DNA from: Glandiceps talaboti
Lineage: Eukaryota; Hemichordata; Enteropneusta; Spengelidae
Assembly: GCF_964340395.1 (NCBI RefSeq)
Contig: NC_135568.1
Span: 7,535,579-7,573,078, forward strand
DNA length: 37,500 nt
Direction of reading: 5' to 3'
Shown here: positions 1-11,721 of the stretch, piece by piece
Numbering within the stretch: position 1 is the stretch's first letter
Layout: each line of letters starts with the position of its first letter
Made by a program: the position numbers and the translations under genes
The notes under the pieces: generated by a model
Databases searched by the model: none
What the model was told of the DNA's origin: nothing
Seen by the model: the letters and a program-made list of their open reading frames with translations, nothing else

Positions 1-101
1 GACCACTCCCACCACAAAGTAGTCGTGCTGCCCTACTTCACGTTTAAATAGCGTAAACATGTACAGTTTCACATCACGTCATAGCAGTGTTTATTCTTTT
101 A

Positions 102-102
<1 letters not shown>

Positions 103-193
<91 letters not shown>

Positions 194-195
194 TT
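103..195. repeat. (TCTG)n microsatellite
   Basis: About 21 perfect TGTC units end in TGTT units. The rest of 1-1560 is AT-rich sequence without a recognisable gene; the ORF at 399-773 shows no homology or coding composition. Confidence 0.97.
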
Positions 196-1573
196 ACTTT
201 CTTTGTTAGTCTGTTTGATTATTTTTGTTGACTTGTAATGTAAATGATACGTTCTCATATATTTTCTATTATAAACTGATTCAATGCATTTTGTAAAACT
301 TATAATTTATGCAAGAGCGGGCATATTGAATTCTTATTCATAGTGCTATTCATCTGACAGTGCGGGTGCCCAGTGAACATATATAAAGCCAGATACGATT
401 GATGTTATTTCATGTCATGGTGAATTATCGTGTCATGACCTTGTTGCCGTGCAAAGCAATTGAGCTGCAAAATGAGGAATGGACACTGTCACAGTCAGTA
501 TTCGTGGTGATCCCAGGTAACTCGTTTGGTTGTCTGATCGACAGGGTAAATATGAAGCTCCTATCACAACATTCAAACCGTGTACTGGGTCCAAAGTCAA
601 TAATGTATCTGTTACACCGTAGTCATTTCCATCTTAAGATCACAGTTGAAAGTAACGTAGTTGTTTGGATTGCAGTCACTGCAGACTGGTTAGAAACAAA
701 GTTCTCGCAGACTCCTTTTGGTCCTGAGTTTGACCGTTTATGTCCCCCCCGCTCCCCTCCCCACACACCCTAGGATTATTGTAGCATGACTTATTCATAT
801 TATAGTTATGCCAACTCAGTGCGATCACATGCATTCCGCGTGTCTGCATCACATTTGTTTGCCCACAGCGTTGGACTTGCCAACAATTAACTCGATAAAA
901 GACATATATTGCAGTAAAAGATTTCAACTTCAAGCTGTAGACTGATAGCTGTAGACTGATATATCATACAATGCTATTATGGACATTGTGTTCCACAAAT
1001 GTTAATCCTAAATTATAGAAGACGCATAATTAATTGGTGACTTTCAGTTTACAAAACCTCCAGCAAATTTGAATCATTCACATCTAGTTAGACTCTGAAG
1101 AAGGACAAGTGATTTTACATATCGGTTTCTCAATAAAAAGTGGAAGAACAAAACTTGTGCATGAATCTTAGTGCTTCCATGATGAACATACCTAGGGTTA
1201 TGATTAAGTATGCTTCAATAAAGTAGAACTCTGCGAGTACCTTTTAAACATTCTGCCCAAATTAAACCGCACCCCGAAATATAACAAGTCATCTTGTGCC
1301 CCTTTGATTTATTTTATATGCATATCCAAATGATCATTATGCTGAGTGTTAACTGTAAAAGTGTATGATAAACATGAAAGCTAAAGGGGACGTCAAAAGA
1401 GCGAGGTGAACCGAACAAAATATGATCCTGTAGGTTTGTCTCCGTCCCGCCGCCGCCTCTCAACCCATCTATTTCAAACTAAAGTGATTCACAACATTCC
1501 ACATTTACATTATATGACTGAGTCTGTGCTACCTCTGGTGAAAAGACAAAGCTACGACAGTACATTACAGTTA

Positions 1574-1706
1574 TCTTCCCTCCCCTCTCTGTCCCTCCCT
1601 CCCTCTCCCTCCATCCCCCTCTCCCTCCCTTCCCTGTCTCTCTCCATTTCTTCTCTCTCCGTCTCTCCCCTCTCTCTCTCCCTCTCTCTCTCTCTCCATC
1701 CATCCT

Positions 1707-1774
<68 letters not shown>
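1574..1774. repeat. Pyrimidine tract with perfect (CT)n end
   Basis: An imperfect CCCT/CTCC polypyrimidine tract passes into a perfect CT run from 1712 to 1774. The three overlapping ORFs here (Ser-Leu on plus, Arg-Glu on minus) are products of the repeat. From 1775 to 4939 I see no gene or repeat worth listing. Confidence 0.95.
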
Positions 1775-1778
<4 letters not shown>

Positions 1779-4700
1779 TCTCGAAAAGAAACAATAAGAA
1801 ACTATTCAAACTACGCATTAATATATCAAGATTGAATATAAATGAATTAACTTGCTACCATGCAAACATCAAAAGTAGACATCAAAACGTTGCCGTTTGC
1901 CTGTCTGATTCTCGTTGCTGTACGTTTAATTCTTCGTTCAAACTAAAATGTAGCAAGGAATTGCGAGTTTATTAGATAAGATACTAGTAAGATCTTAAAG
2001 AGTAGAATGAGCTATGTATTGTTGGTCTACTACACGTGGTTGTATCAAACAGAGAATGTGAATAGTAGCATGCAACGCGCTGTATACGAAAGGAAAATAC
2101 CGTACATTGTTTTGGAAATAACACAAGAGTACCAGCATTCTCTCCTCGTGGCGTTGTTTCAGTTTTTAGGAGTTATTCTATATATACGATTGTTGTAAAC
2201 CATTACTACATACATGACAATAGGCCATTTCAGACTGCAAACAGTAAAATTGAGAATACAGCGCCCTCACATAAATTGGGAGTATCATCACCTCATAGTA
2301 CCGTTAAGAGCTTTGTCCCTTGGTATTCTGGAGAAATGTAAATCAGGGATGTTTTCTGTATTGTTCAGACACTGAGGAAAGCAGCAATGCTCTGTGATTA
2401 ATCAAGAAACCTATACCATGTATATCCCCCCCAGGTACACACAGACAGGAAGTAGAGCGCCACCATGGCATATTTTGCAAAGGCCTATTTTGGTTTTGAT
2501 AACCTAAACTCGTTTTGTGGGATGAAGACTTACTTGTGTTTTCGTCTACCCATTGAAACTAAAGCAATGATCCTTTTTTTTTATCCGACACCGAACCTTC
2601 GACATTTTGATTTTATCTAACATTGATCTGGTGACCTAATGAAAATTGGCCAATGGAGTTATTTTGATGAAACATGTACAGGTAGTTACGAAATTGATTA
2701 TAAAAATTCAATGTGCCATTGTTCTGTCAAGACTGTCAAGATTTCATAGCTGACGTGACATGAACGTGACATGGATTATGCCCAGGCTTAGCATGGAAGC
2801 CAAATAGTGCCATGTGTGGCAACCACCTATTTAAAATAGCAATTCATCTGTCTGCCCTGTCTCTACCACTGACACCAAGAGCCTTGCTTTGCAAATGCCA
2901 AAAAACCGTCGATGAGGGCGTTCAAAACACCGAAAGTGCTGATGCGGGTCTACTCACAATATCTACTATTACACGATTGTTATTGCAAATACGGTCAGTC
3001 ACCCTCTCCGACTGTGTGACTCAGCATCGTTCAGCACAACTCTTACCCTCCTCAAACGGACGCAGAGGCAAAGGGGTTCGTATCTAGGCAACGGTGAAGG
3101 TCGAATGTCTTTGACGAATCCATTATTATTATAATGAGACCTTTTCGCATCATTATTTAGAGTGCACCTCAAAACATACCTTTGCTCCCTACACTTCGAA
3201 TTAATAACAGCTCTCAGACTCAAATCGTGTAGAGCTCTGCTGTAACGTATTCAAAATATGTAACAAGTGATCGGAAATATGAGTAAACAGTGCTAGAATA
3301 ATTTTGGAATTCTAGTGGATGTGGTTATAGTTGCTACTGAAATACTTTGCATAGTACAAAAACTTACAAATGGGTGTAAAAATTTTATCCTTACCGGAAA
3401 CATTGGTGACCTTTTGCCGACCCTTCAGGACGTCAATTTTTTTAGGCAACTTTTCTCTCCACTTTCTCACCAGTAATGTCTGTCATATTTTAAAACATTG
3501 GGAAATCGCGGGAGATCACCGAAAACGTTCCGTCTAGTTCCAATACAGCTTTTGGAGCAATTGCCACGTGGGTTTAAGGGGGAGATGTTTGGCCGGTGGA
3601 GAATGAGTACCTCGGGCTGTCCAGTCACAAGACAGCTCGTATCTTGATGTAAATAAATCAACGCTGTAATACTACCGCAGTCTGGGGTTTCCAGTCATGT
3701 CTCAACAATGGCCCAGGGTTAGTAGATAACTGTCATTTAAAACACCTAGTTCTTCAGCAAATCACGTCACGTATGGTGCACGAGAATGAAAACAATCGGT
3801 AAAATTCCATATCACGTGCTGCAGTTCACCGTTAAAAACCTTGGACGACTGCACTTTTATATATAACTGTACTTACATTTCATGAAAAGGGTTTGAAACA
3901 CACCGTCGTCCGATCTCCACCACACGGGTTCGTTTTACCCTATTTGTAGAGTTTCGATTCATATTTTAACGTATACAGTGATGGGTAGACGAAGGCGTTG
4001 AATGTGTAGATAAATTTTCTTTAATAAGTATTGCTGAACGGGATGGTTACACAAAAGTATCAACAAACCACGAGAAAATAGGACCGATTCCTTCAATTTT
4101 ATGAAGTCAACGTTTTGCTATTGGTAAACTGGTACTAGGAATCAAAGGTTGACATTAACTGGTCGCTAGTGCTTGTACAAAATTGGGCTAACTCGTCGGC
4201 ATTTCCCTGAGTACGTTATGCTAGTAGTATATACTACTAGGCCATCATTTCATATTTTGTGACCAACAATTCCTACACGGAGAGAGTAAACCACCAATCA
4301 AAGCATAGAATCAAATACTGAACAGTGATAATTATTGTACATGTTATAATAATACAGTAATTCCAGAATCCAGCAAGAAATAACTTTATATCGATTTGTG
4401 CTGCAGGGAAATGTTCATGTGAATCAGCAACGTCTGTTAAAGAAGGCTTTTAAATTTGTCGGTGTCTTGTGCCCGACTCCTTTTTTGTTTCATAGACCAA
4501 CATCCTCTTGGATTTCTAAAGCTGCGTTGTTTTCATCACGACAAATCGTTATTGTTTGATTCTTAAAGTCCTTATACACTAACACAATGTTGTCAAATAA
4601 ACGCATTTAGCAAATTAGCCATGAATTTGTTAAAAACCGATGGATGTTGCTTCGAGATTTCCTGTCGCCATTGCACAAACTCGTCAACCAAAACACGCCT

Positions 4701-4939
4701 CCATAGAAGGGTGATAAAGTCTGGCATGAAGTGTAGGCCTAATAGATATTCGCTCAATTACTGTGATTCTGCTATCAAATTATCAATAATTCAATGAAGA
4801 TGCTCATGATCATGATGAATTCAACACACACTTTAACGCTACCTGTATTATTTGATTCACACATTTGATCAAAATACAATTATAACAATCAATTCACCTT
4901 TAACCCTCTACAATGAAAATCACGAGAACTGAAACAAAA

Positions 4940-5145
4940 CGTCATCCGGCTTGGCAAAAATCTTACTAACAGGTGGCTTATTAAATTTGCTACATTGCAT
5001 CGTTCGGTTCAGTAACTTCGCTACATTTCATCGTCTCGCCTACTATCTTCGCTACATTTCATCGTCTCGCCTACTAACTTCGCTACATTTCATCGTCTGG
5101 CTTTAAAAAAATCTGACTAACTTTGCTACATTGTATCATCTTGTC
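4940..5145 (+). repeat. 31-bp minisatellite
   Basis: A unit cttcgctacatttcatcgtc plus tcgcctactaa recurs about six times, with starts near 4985, 5016, 5047, 5078 and 5121, and a more diverged unit upstream. The period is exactly 31 bases in the central copies. The last spacing grows to 43 through an insertion of ctttaaaaaaatct type, which also occurs in the first copy (ggcaaaaatctt). Confidence 0.85.
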
Positions 5146-5207
5146 TCAAGTTTCGTGATTTTTATTGTAGTACACATCCCCATGCCCTCTGATGACGTAT
5201 CGTGTAT

Positions 5208-5230
5208 TGTCGTTGTTGTTGTCGTTGTCG

Positions 5231-5262
<32 letters not shown>

Positions 5263-5357
5263 GATGATGATGGTGGTGGTGGTGGTGGTGGTGGTGGTAT
5301 TGGTGACGACGACGATAGTGATGGTGATGATGCTGGTGGTGGTGGTTGTGGTGGTGG

Positions 5358-5394
<37 letters not shown>
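5208..5394. repeat. Compound GTT/GGT/GAT trinucleotide repeat
   Basis: The tract runs GTT, then GAT, then GGT, a mixed section with GAC, and finally about 13 GAT units. Neighbouring blocks differ by a single base per unit. All six overlapping ORFs are homopolymer-like translations of the repeat and are not genes. Confidence 0.95.
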
Positions 5395-5395
<1 letters not shown>

Positions 5396-5759
5396 TGCTG
5401 CAGTCTCGTTATCACCACAAATAGGTCGTATTGATCCAGTTATACCTTTCTGCTGCCATGCTATCATGATACACGGATGATGTCAAGGATTTGTATTATG
5501 GGAGTATTTGTTTAAGTTATTTGTAGGGTTAGAGGTGGGCATACTCTGTTAGTATTAGGTCGATCTTGTCTGACGCATAAGCCATGAATTATAGTTTCAT
5601 TGGAGTTCAATCGGTCGGGTCCTTGAACCATTTTTGTTTAGTCTATATCTGACCCCCGGGACGACATTTTACTCAAATATGGAAAAATATGGTGGCTGCT
5701 GATAACACCCAATATTATATCATTTGCGTAGGTGACCGGGTTCTTGTCTTAATTAATGA

Positions 5760-5777
5760 TGGTTGTGTTGGTTGTGG

Positions 5778-5817
<40 letters not shown>

Positions 5818-6650
5818 GGGGGTGGTGGTGGTGGTGGTGGTGGGGTGGTTGCGATTATGATTGTGGTTGTGGTAGTAGTAGTAGTCATAGTAGTAGTAGT
5901 ATTCCTTTTTTGTTGTGGTGTTGGTTACAGTGATTGTTGTCGTAATGATAGTTATGATGATGATGATGATGGTCATTGTGGTAGTGGGTGGTGATGGTAA
6001 TTCTGCTATTGGTGGTGATGGTGGTGGTGATGGTAATTCTGCTATTGGTGGTGATGGTGGTGGTGAAGATAATTCTGCTATTGGTGGTGATGGTGATAGT
6101 GGTAATTGTGATATTGGTGGTGATGGTGGTGATGGTAATAATTCTGCTAATGGTGGTGATGGTGGTAATTCTGCTAATGGGGGTGATGGTGATAATTCTG
6201 CTATTGGTGGTTGTGATGATGTTGGTGATGGCAATTGTGCTATTTTTGGTGATGGTGATGGTGGTGATGGTGGCAATTGTGCTATTGATGGTGGTGGTGA
6301 TGGTGGTGATGGTAATTGTGCTATTGGTGGTGGTGATGATGGTGATGGTAATTGTGCTATTGGTGGTGGTGGTGGTGGTGGTGATGGTAATTGTGTTATT
6401 GATGGTGGCGGTGATGGTAATTGTGCTATTGGTGGTGGTGGTGGTGGTGGTGGTAATTGTGTCATTGTGCTGATGGTGTTGATGTTGGTGATGCTAATTG
6501 TGCTATTAGTGGTGGTTGTGGTGGTGATGATGGTAATTGTGCTATTGGTGGTGGTGGTGGTGGTGGTGATGATGGTGGTGGTGATGTGTTGTTTGTGGTA
6601 TTAAATGATGGTTTTGATGGTTGTTGTTACTGTGGTGGTAGTGATGATCG
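5760..6650. repeat. GTT/GGT tract grading into a GGTGATGGTAATTGTGCTATT-type minisatellite
   Basis: From 5760 to about 5990 the tract is mostly GTT, GGT, GTA and GAT triplets. From about 5990 to 6600 a larger unit (ggtggtgatggtaattgtgc and close variants ending in tatt) recurs about 15 times with lengths that are multiples of three. Since every indel is a whole triplet and the units lack stop codons, frames stay open on both strands: Gly-Asp-Asn repeats on plus and Pro-rich IAQLPSPP repeats on minus. No start context, splice signals or flanking coding sequence supports a gene. Confidence 0.85.
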
Positions 6651-6875
6651 TTGAGGTGGGGGAAAACGATGTGGGCAGATTTTTTTGTAAGTATCAAAAG
6701 GGACACGCTTGTTTTTATATGTGAATATAGTGTCCAAGATATTTTTGGCAGAAATCGGTTACAAACATATCTTTCAATAAAGTAGAAACAACGCATGCGT
6801 GACTTCTTGTTATTTCATACTCTATAAATTATCATGATAGCACACGTTAACGTAGTGACAGTCCACGCACGCAAT

Positions 6876-6932
6876 CAAGCAAGCAAGCAAACAAACAAAC
6901 AAACAAACAAACAAACAAACAAACAAACAAAC
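6876..6932. repeat. (CAAG)n / (CAAA)n microsatellite
   Basis: Three CAAG units run into about eleven perfect CAAA units. Confidence 0.95.
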
Positions 6933-7172
6933 AGTACGGTACCAACACGAATTGTGATAATGTTTTACTTTTAACATATGCATCGTCACCTACGTTGCCC
7001 TTATTTATTAGATTATATCCACAACTTGTACATTAGGGGGATTTTTATTGATTGCTTCTATTGACACATTACGTATACAGTTCAACAAATGTACATAGTG
7101 GTTGAAATATAGTAACTTGTGATTTGAACTCAACGAACGTATTGGAAACTATGACCACAAGTACTGGCCATT

Positions 7173-7193
7173 CACAACAACAACAACAACAAT

Positions 7194-7230
<37 letters not shown>
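7173..7230. repeat. (CAA)n microsatellite
   Basis: About 19 CAA units with a single aataac interruption lie 30 bases before the pentanucleotide region. Confidence 0.95.
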
Positions 7231-7254
7231 TCACATAGTATGGCATTGCAGGAT

Positions 7255-7706
7255 ATTACATGACACGACACAACACAACACAACACAGCACAACACAGCA
7301 CAACACAACACAACACAACACAACACAACACAACACAACATAAAATAACATACTATTACATTGTATTGCATTGCATTACATTGTATAGCATATAATAACA
7401 TAACGTGCCATGACATATAACATAACTGACATCACATCACCCATAAAACATAACATAACATAGCATCACATAAAATTAAAACATCACATTACAACACATC
7501 ACATCACATAATATGTAACATAACATGAGTTAAGACAACACCAGAACATAACATGAGTTAACACAACACAACACAACACAACACAACACAACACAACACA
7601 ACACAACACAACACAACACAACACAACACAACACAACTTCAAACATAACATAACATAACATAACATAACATAACATAACATAACATAACATAACATAACA
7701 TAACAT
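7255..7706. repeat. Pentanucleotide repeat region, CACAA and CATAA types
   Basis: Runs of CACAA (7266-7341 and 7560-7636) and CATAA (7644-7706) alternate with degenerate CATNA-type units across about 450 bp. CACAGCACAA variants occur in the first run. The Cys-Val-Val-Leu ORFs on the minus strand are translations of the repeat. Confidence 0.9.
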
Positions 7707-8987
7707 TTGTCTGAAATATAATAGTCTAAGCTGCACCACAATGTACATGTACCAGGTCACAATGACCTTCATAAACAGTGTAACGAACACTAATAAATGT
7801 GCAGATATACATGTAGTAAACCATTAATTTATTATTGTGTTATCAGGTTCATGTAAAAATCAACATCGATTATTTGGGTTTACTTCAAGTGGATAACCCA
7901 CTTATTCATGGAGTAACAGTACAATACGAATTTGTTATAACACACTCTGTCCAAACTTTTTTTCTGTAAACTAAGTAAGACTATATTAGAAACTAAGGGC
8001 ATTCAAGTCCATACACTTATTATATCTAGACTAGAATGCTCAGTGTTCGTGAAGCGTGTGTTTTTCCATGATCGAAAAACCAGTTGTACATTAAAATGAA
8101 TGGGCAAGAGGTTATCACATGTTTACGAAAGTCTGTCCCACTGAATTCGAAGTTCTATGGTGAGGCCCACTTGACTTGTAGGCCACACAATGGACATATC
8201 GTGAAAATATTGACTCCACAAGTGTTGTTTATATGCATTTTTTTCTCACTAAGTACATCCTTTAGTAGAGTGTTTGTGTAGCAATCACACTGGGACTGAT
8301 TTGAGTCACTAACTTGGACTTCCCATTGTCTCATTGTTTCTAAATTATGACGTCAACAATTCCCAAGATACATCTATCTCATCGACTTTACAAATAGCAA
8401 TACCCCCCCCTCTCCCTTCCCTTTGACAAATATGTTTAGAAGAGTTGAAGCAAGTCTTGTCCCGTGTATCTCTTCTTGAGTTGCTGATAGCACAGTGTGA
8501 GTTTTCAAGTGAATGCCCAGTGATTATATTTATATATCCTTGAACATTGAACCATAGACCCTACTACTATATCATCAAATGCAGATATTTACTACCCCAG
8601 CGGAAATGACCCGACCTTCAGTTTGGAGAAGATACTGCCGCGATTCGGCGAAGGCATAATTATGTATTCATCAAGCTGAGTGTACGTACTCATTGTACAA
8701 AACAACAAGTCGTTTTCTTTCATCAAAAAGAATATATCTTACAATAGAAAAAAGTTATCCTGAAACAGGATGTAGTATGACTCGACAAAAATCTAAGTAA
8801 ACATCAATTCATTTGCAAAATCTATCGGCTGACTGTATTATAACTGTAATTGGTGTATCCTTTACGATCAGACAACCGACAATTTGATCACTATTGTAAA
8901 AGCTGCACTATAGGAATTGTGCAGGAATAGGAGTTCTTCCCCTTAGGATTGAAAAGGTCGTTTTAGGGGCGAATGGTAACAAGCTCG

Positions 8988-9051
<64 letters not shown>

Positions 9052-10445
9052 CCAAATTTTGCAAAATCAAAAGTCAGACAATTGAAATTTAAAATGAGCA
9101 ATAAGCCCAGAGCAACTATGGTCTGGGTGATGTATATTAAATTTACTGTTCTTTTTATTGATAATCTGTAACTGTATATTCACAAGTCACTGTAATAAAG
9201 CTACACTATCTGGAGTTACTGTTTTACTTTTTAAGGTTACAGACAATCAAAAAAATGTTCATGCAAGTTCACAGCCCGACGGTAAGATTTTTGTTGTGCC
9301 AGACGATTGCGTAACCATGTTAGGAAGATTATGTCGCGCAAGACGGCATTCTGTTTCGTAACTATGGTTTCTAACATACGTAATTGTCTTAGATAGTACT
9401 CGTAAGTACAGCTGTATACTGGTGGCACACTAAAGTCATATGTAGAAGAACTCCGGGGGTGTCTTTCCTATAAACTGAACAGAACTTTATGGACGAACAA
9501 TGGGGCAAGTGCATGACGTTGGTCCTCAACATTTTGCAATAATGACACAACATCCCGATAGCAGAATTAGAAACCTTGATTTGAAGGGCTAGGGGATAAA
9601 AAAATTAAAATTTAGGAATTACATAGAAGGTATGTAAATATAAAAAAAGTACCATCGGGCAAAAAAAATGTTTTCGATAATATGACTTCAGAAAATATGG
9701 TAGATAGGGTGGAGTTTTAATTTTGTTTAAATTTGTGTTGTTTAGATATTGCTTAGACCAAAAAAACGAGATACTCCTTGGTCACAATACTTCTGACGGT
9801 GATGACGTGTGTAAGACAATTATATGCAAATTAGACAAATAATATGCAGTCTGCATTGTATAAATTCAACTTACATTTTTGAAAGACTTGATTTCTCTGG
9901 AATGGGCTTTTAAAAAAAGAATTAACCATAGACACTTTGACAAGAAAATGTTTACAGAAAAGGAAGTAAATTCTCACCATGATTTTACCTATCGTTTGAA
10001 TATAAAAAAAAATTTAAGGTGTGCCACTTAAACTAGGGTCGAACGGGTTACTGGAAACAAATCATCCTTTTTATTTGGCCTCACTACCTATATCGATTTG
10101 GTACAAAGGATTGAAGTCCCAATGTCTTCGAGGTGGGGTCTTTATGCTTTATTTCACAGAAATATATATACTTTCGTATGAAGTGTAGATGTTTTGAACC
10201 TGACATGTCTCTTGAGATATGACTACAATTGAAACCATTTCATCTGAAATAGACAGTGCATTGTAAGACCTTATATTGTAACTATGATTTCAGTTCACGT
10301 GTTCAGTTTCTGAGGTACTGCCTACACTTATTATGTAGGAACAGTATGTTCATATAACCAATGAATATAGCGCCATCTACGTCCAAATCAGTCGCATGCG
10401 CTTATATTGCTCTATTCAACGTGTGTAAGGAGGCTATTTTTCACC
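7707..10445. other. Intergenic stretch with one (GT)n run
   Basis: A perfect GT run of about 30 units lies at 8990-9051. Short ORFs at 8084-8281 and 9158-9428 have no recognisable relatives. I see no splice-flanked coding sequence, RNA gene or mobile element. Confidence 0.6.
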
Positions 10446-10475
10446 TTGTTTGTTTGTTTGTTTGTTTGTTTGTTG

Positions 10476-10517
<42 letters not shown>

Positions 10518-10562
10518 TGTCTGTCTGTCCTTCCGTCCGTCCGTCCGTCGGTCTGTCCGTCT
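10446..10562. repeat. Compound TTTG / TCTG / CCGT tetranucleotide repeat
   Basis: Seven TTTG units are followed by about ten TCTG units (10476-10516), a short break, and about six CCGT-type units (10531-10560). The three motifs differ from one another by single transitions. Confidence 0.95.
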
Positions 10563-10867
10563 TTCTGATTCAATTCAAATTTGCCGCGACAGCAATCTTG
10601 ATTGATTACTATAAACGTACGCAACATCAAACATAGGCAGCAATCATGAAAATCTGCCATCGCAATCGTACCCTTCAGGGTGCCGTTCTATGATATTTGA
10701 CTTTGAACTGTGGTACTGTTTGACTGAAGAGCATCATAAACATATACCAGCAACCATGAATCTAAGTATCTGTGTACATGTAAAGACGAATTTAATTACC
10801 ACCTGCATTGGAGGTTTAGGCTTACTGGAGGGTCCATGCTTTGTTACTTGTACACAGGGATTGCCAC

Positions 10868-10986
<119 letters not shown>

Positions 10987-11626
10987 TGATAATATACATA
11001 GGGACTTATTCACAAACGTGAAAGACAAATCTTGCTCGTTTATTTAACCCCATATGTCAATTTAAATGGGTCACAGAGGACTTACAGGGAGCTCGTCTTC
11101 CAAGTATAACAACTGTGTTCTCATATCACCCATATCACTGATGTCAGTAGCCGTGTAACGAATGATCTGAATATAGGTCGCACTAGCATGTACGTATTGT
11201 TCCCTATTGCAATGAAACTTTAAGAGAATGTTAAATGCTTTGATGAAGGCACAAAAATCTCCTCGTATAATCCGTCCTTCAACTGACATTACTTATATTG
11301 GGTTTAATTTATTTCCGAAAAAAACCCCATTCATTTACAAAGTGAAGGTTGCAAATATATCTATAATAATACCCGAAACAGAGTTCGAAATGGTACATGG
11401 ACAACTCCGCGTTACGGAGCTCAAGTCATACTTGTTGTACACTAGATTTATTAGTACACAATGTTGCCGGAATGTGTAGACCCTGGATTGTGCGTTTGTT
11501 TGCACTTCAATCAATTAAAGTTGTGTTGAGTCAAGGCCTCTCTCGATCTGTCTGCTTGTCTGACTATCGCCATTGTCTGTGTGCCTGCGTATGTGTATGT
11601 GCATGATTGTGTATGTGTATGCATAT

Positions 11627-11634
<8 letters not shown>

Positions 11635-11720
<86 letters not shown>
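11635..11720. repeat. (CT)n followed by (TATC)n
   Basis: Nine C bases, about 36 CT units and four TATC units follow in direct succession. Confidence 0.97.

Positions 11721-11721
<1 letters not shown>

Noticed and set aside
1406-1975. 189-codon ORF rich in Ser and Leu
   Set aside because: Most of its length is the CT tract; the ends show no homology.
5749-6465. 238-codon Pro-rich ORF on the minus strand
   Set aside because: It is the complement of the triplet minisatellite, other frames are equally open, and no flanking coding sequence or splice signals support it.
5915-6604. 229-codon Gly/Asp/Asn-rich ORF on the plus strand
   Set aside because: It is a direct translation of the repeat, with homopolymer-like sequence at both ends.
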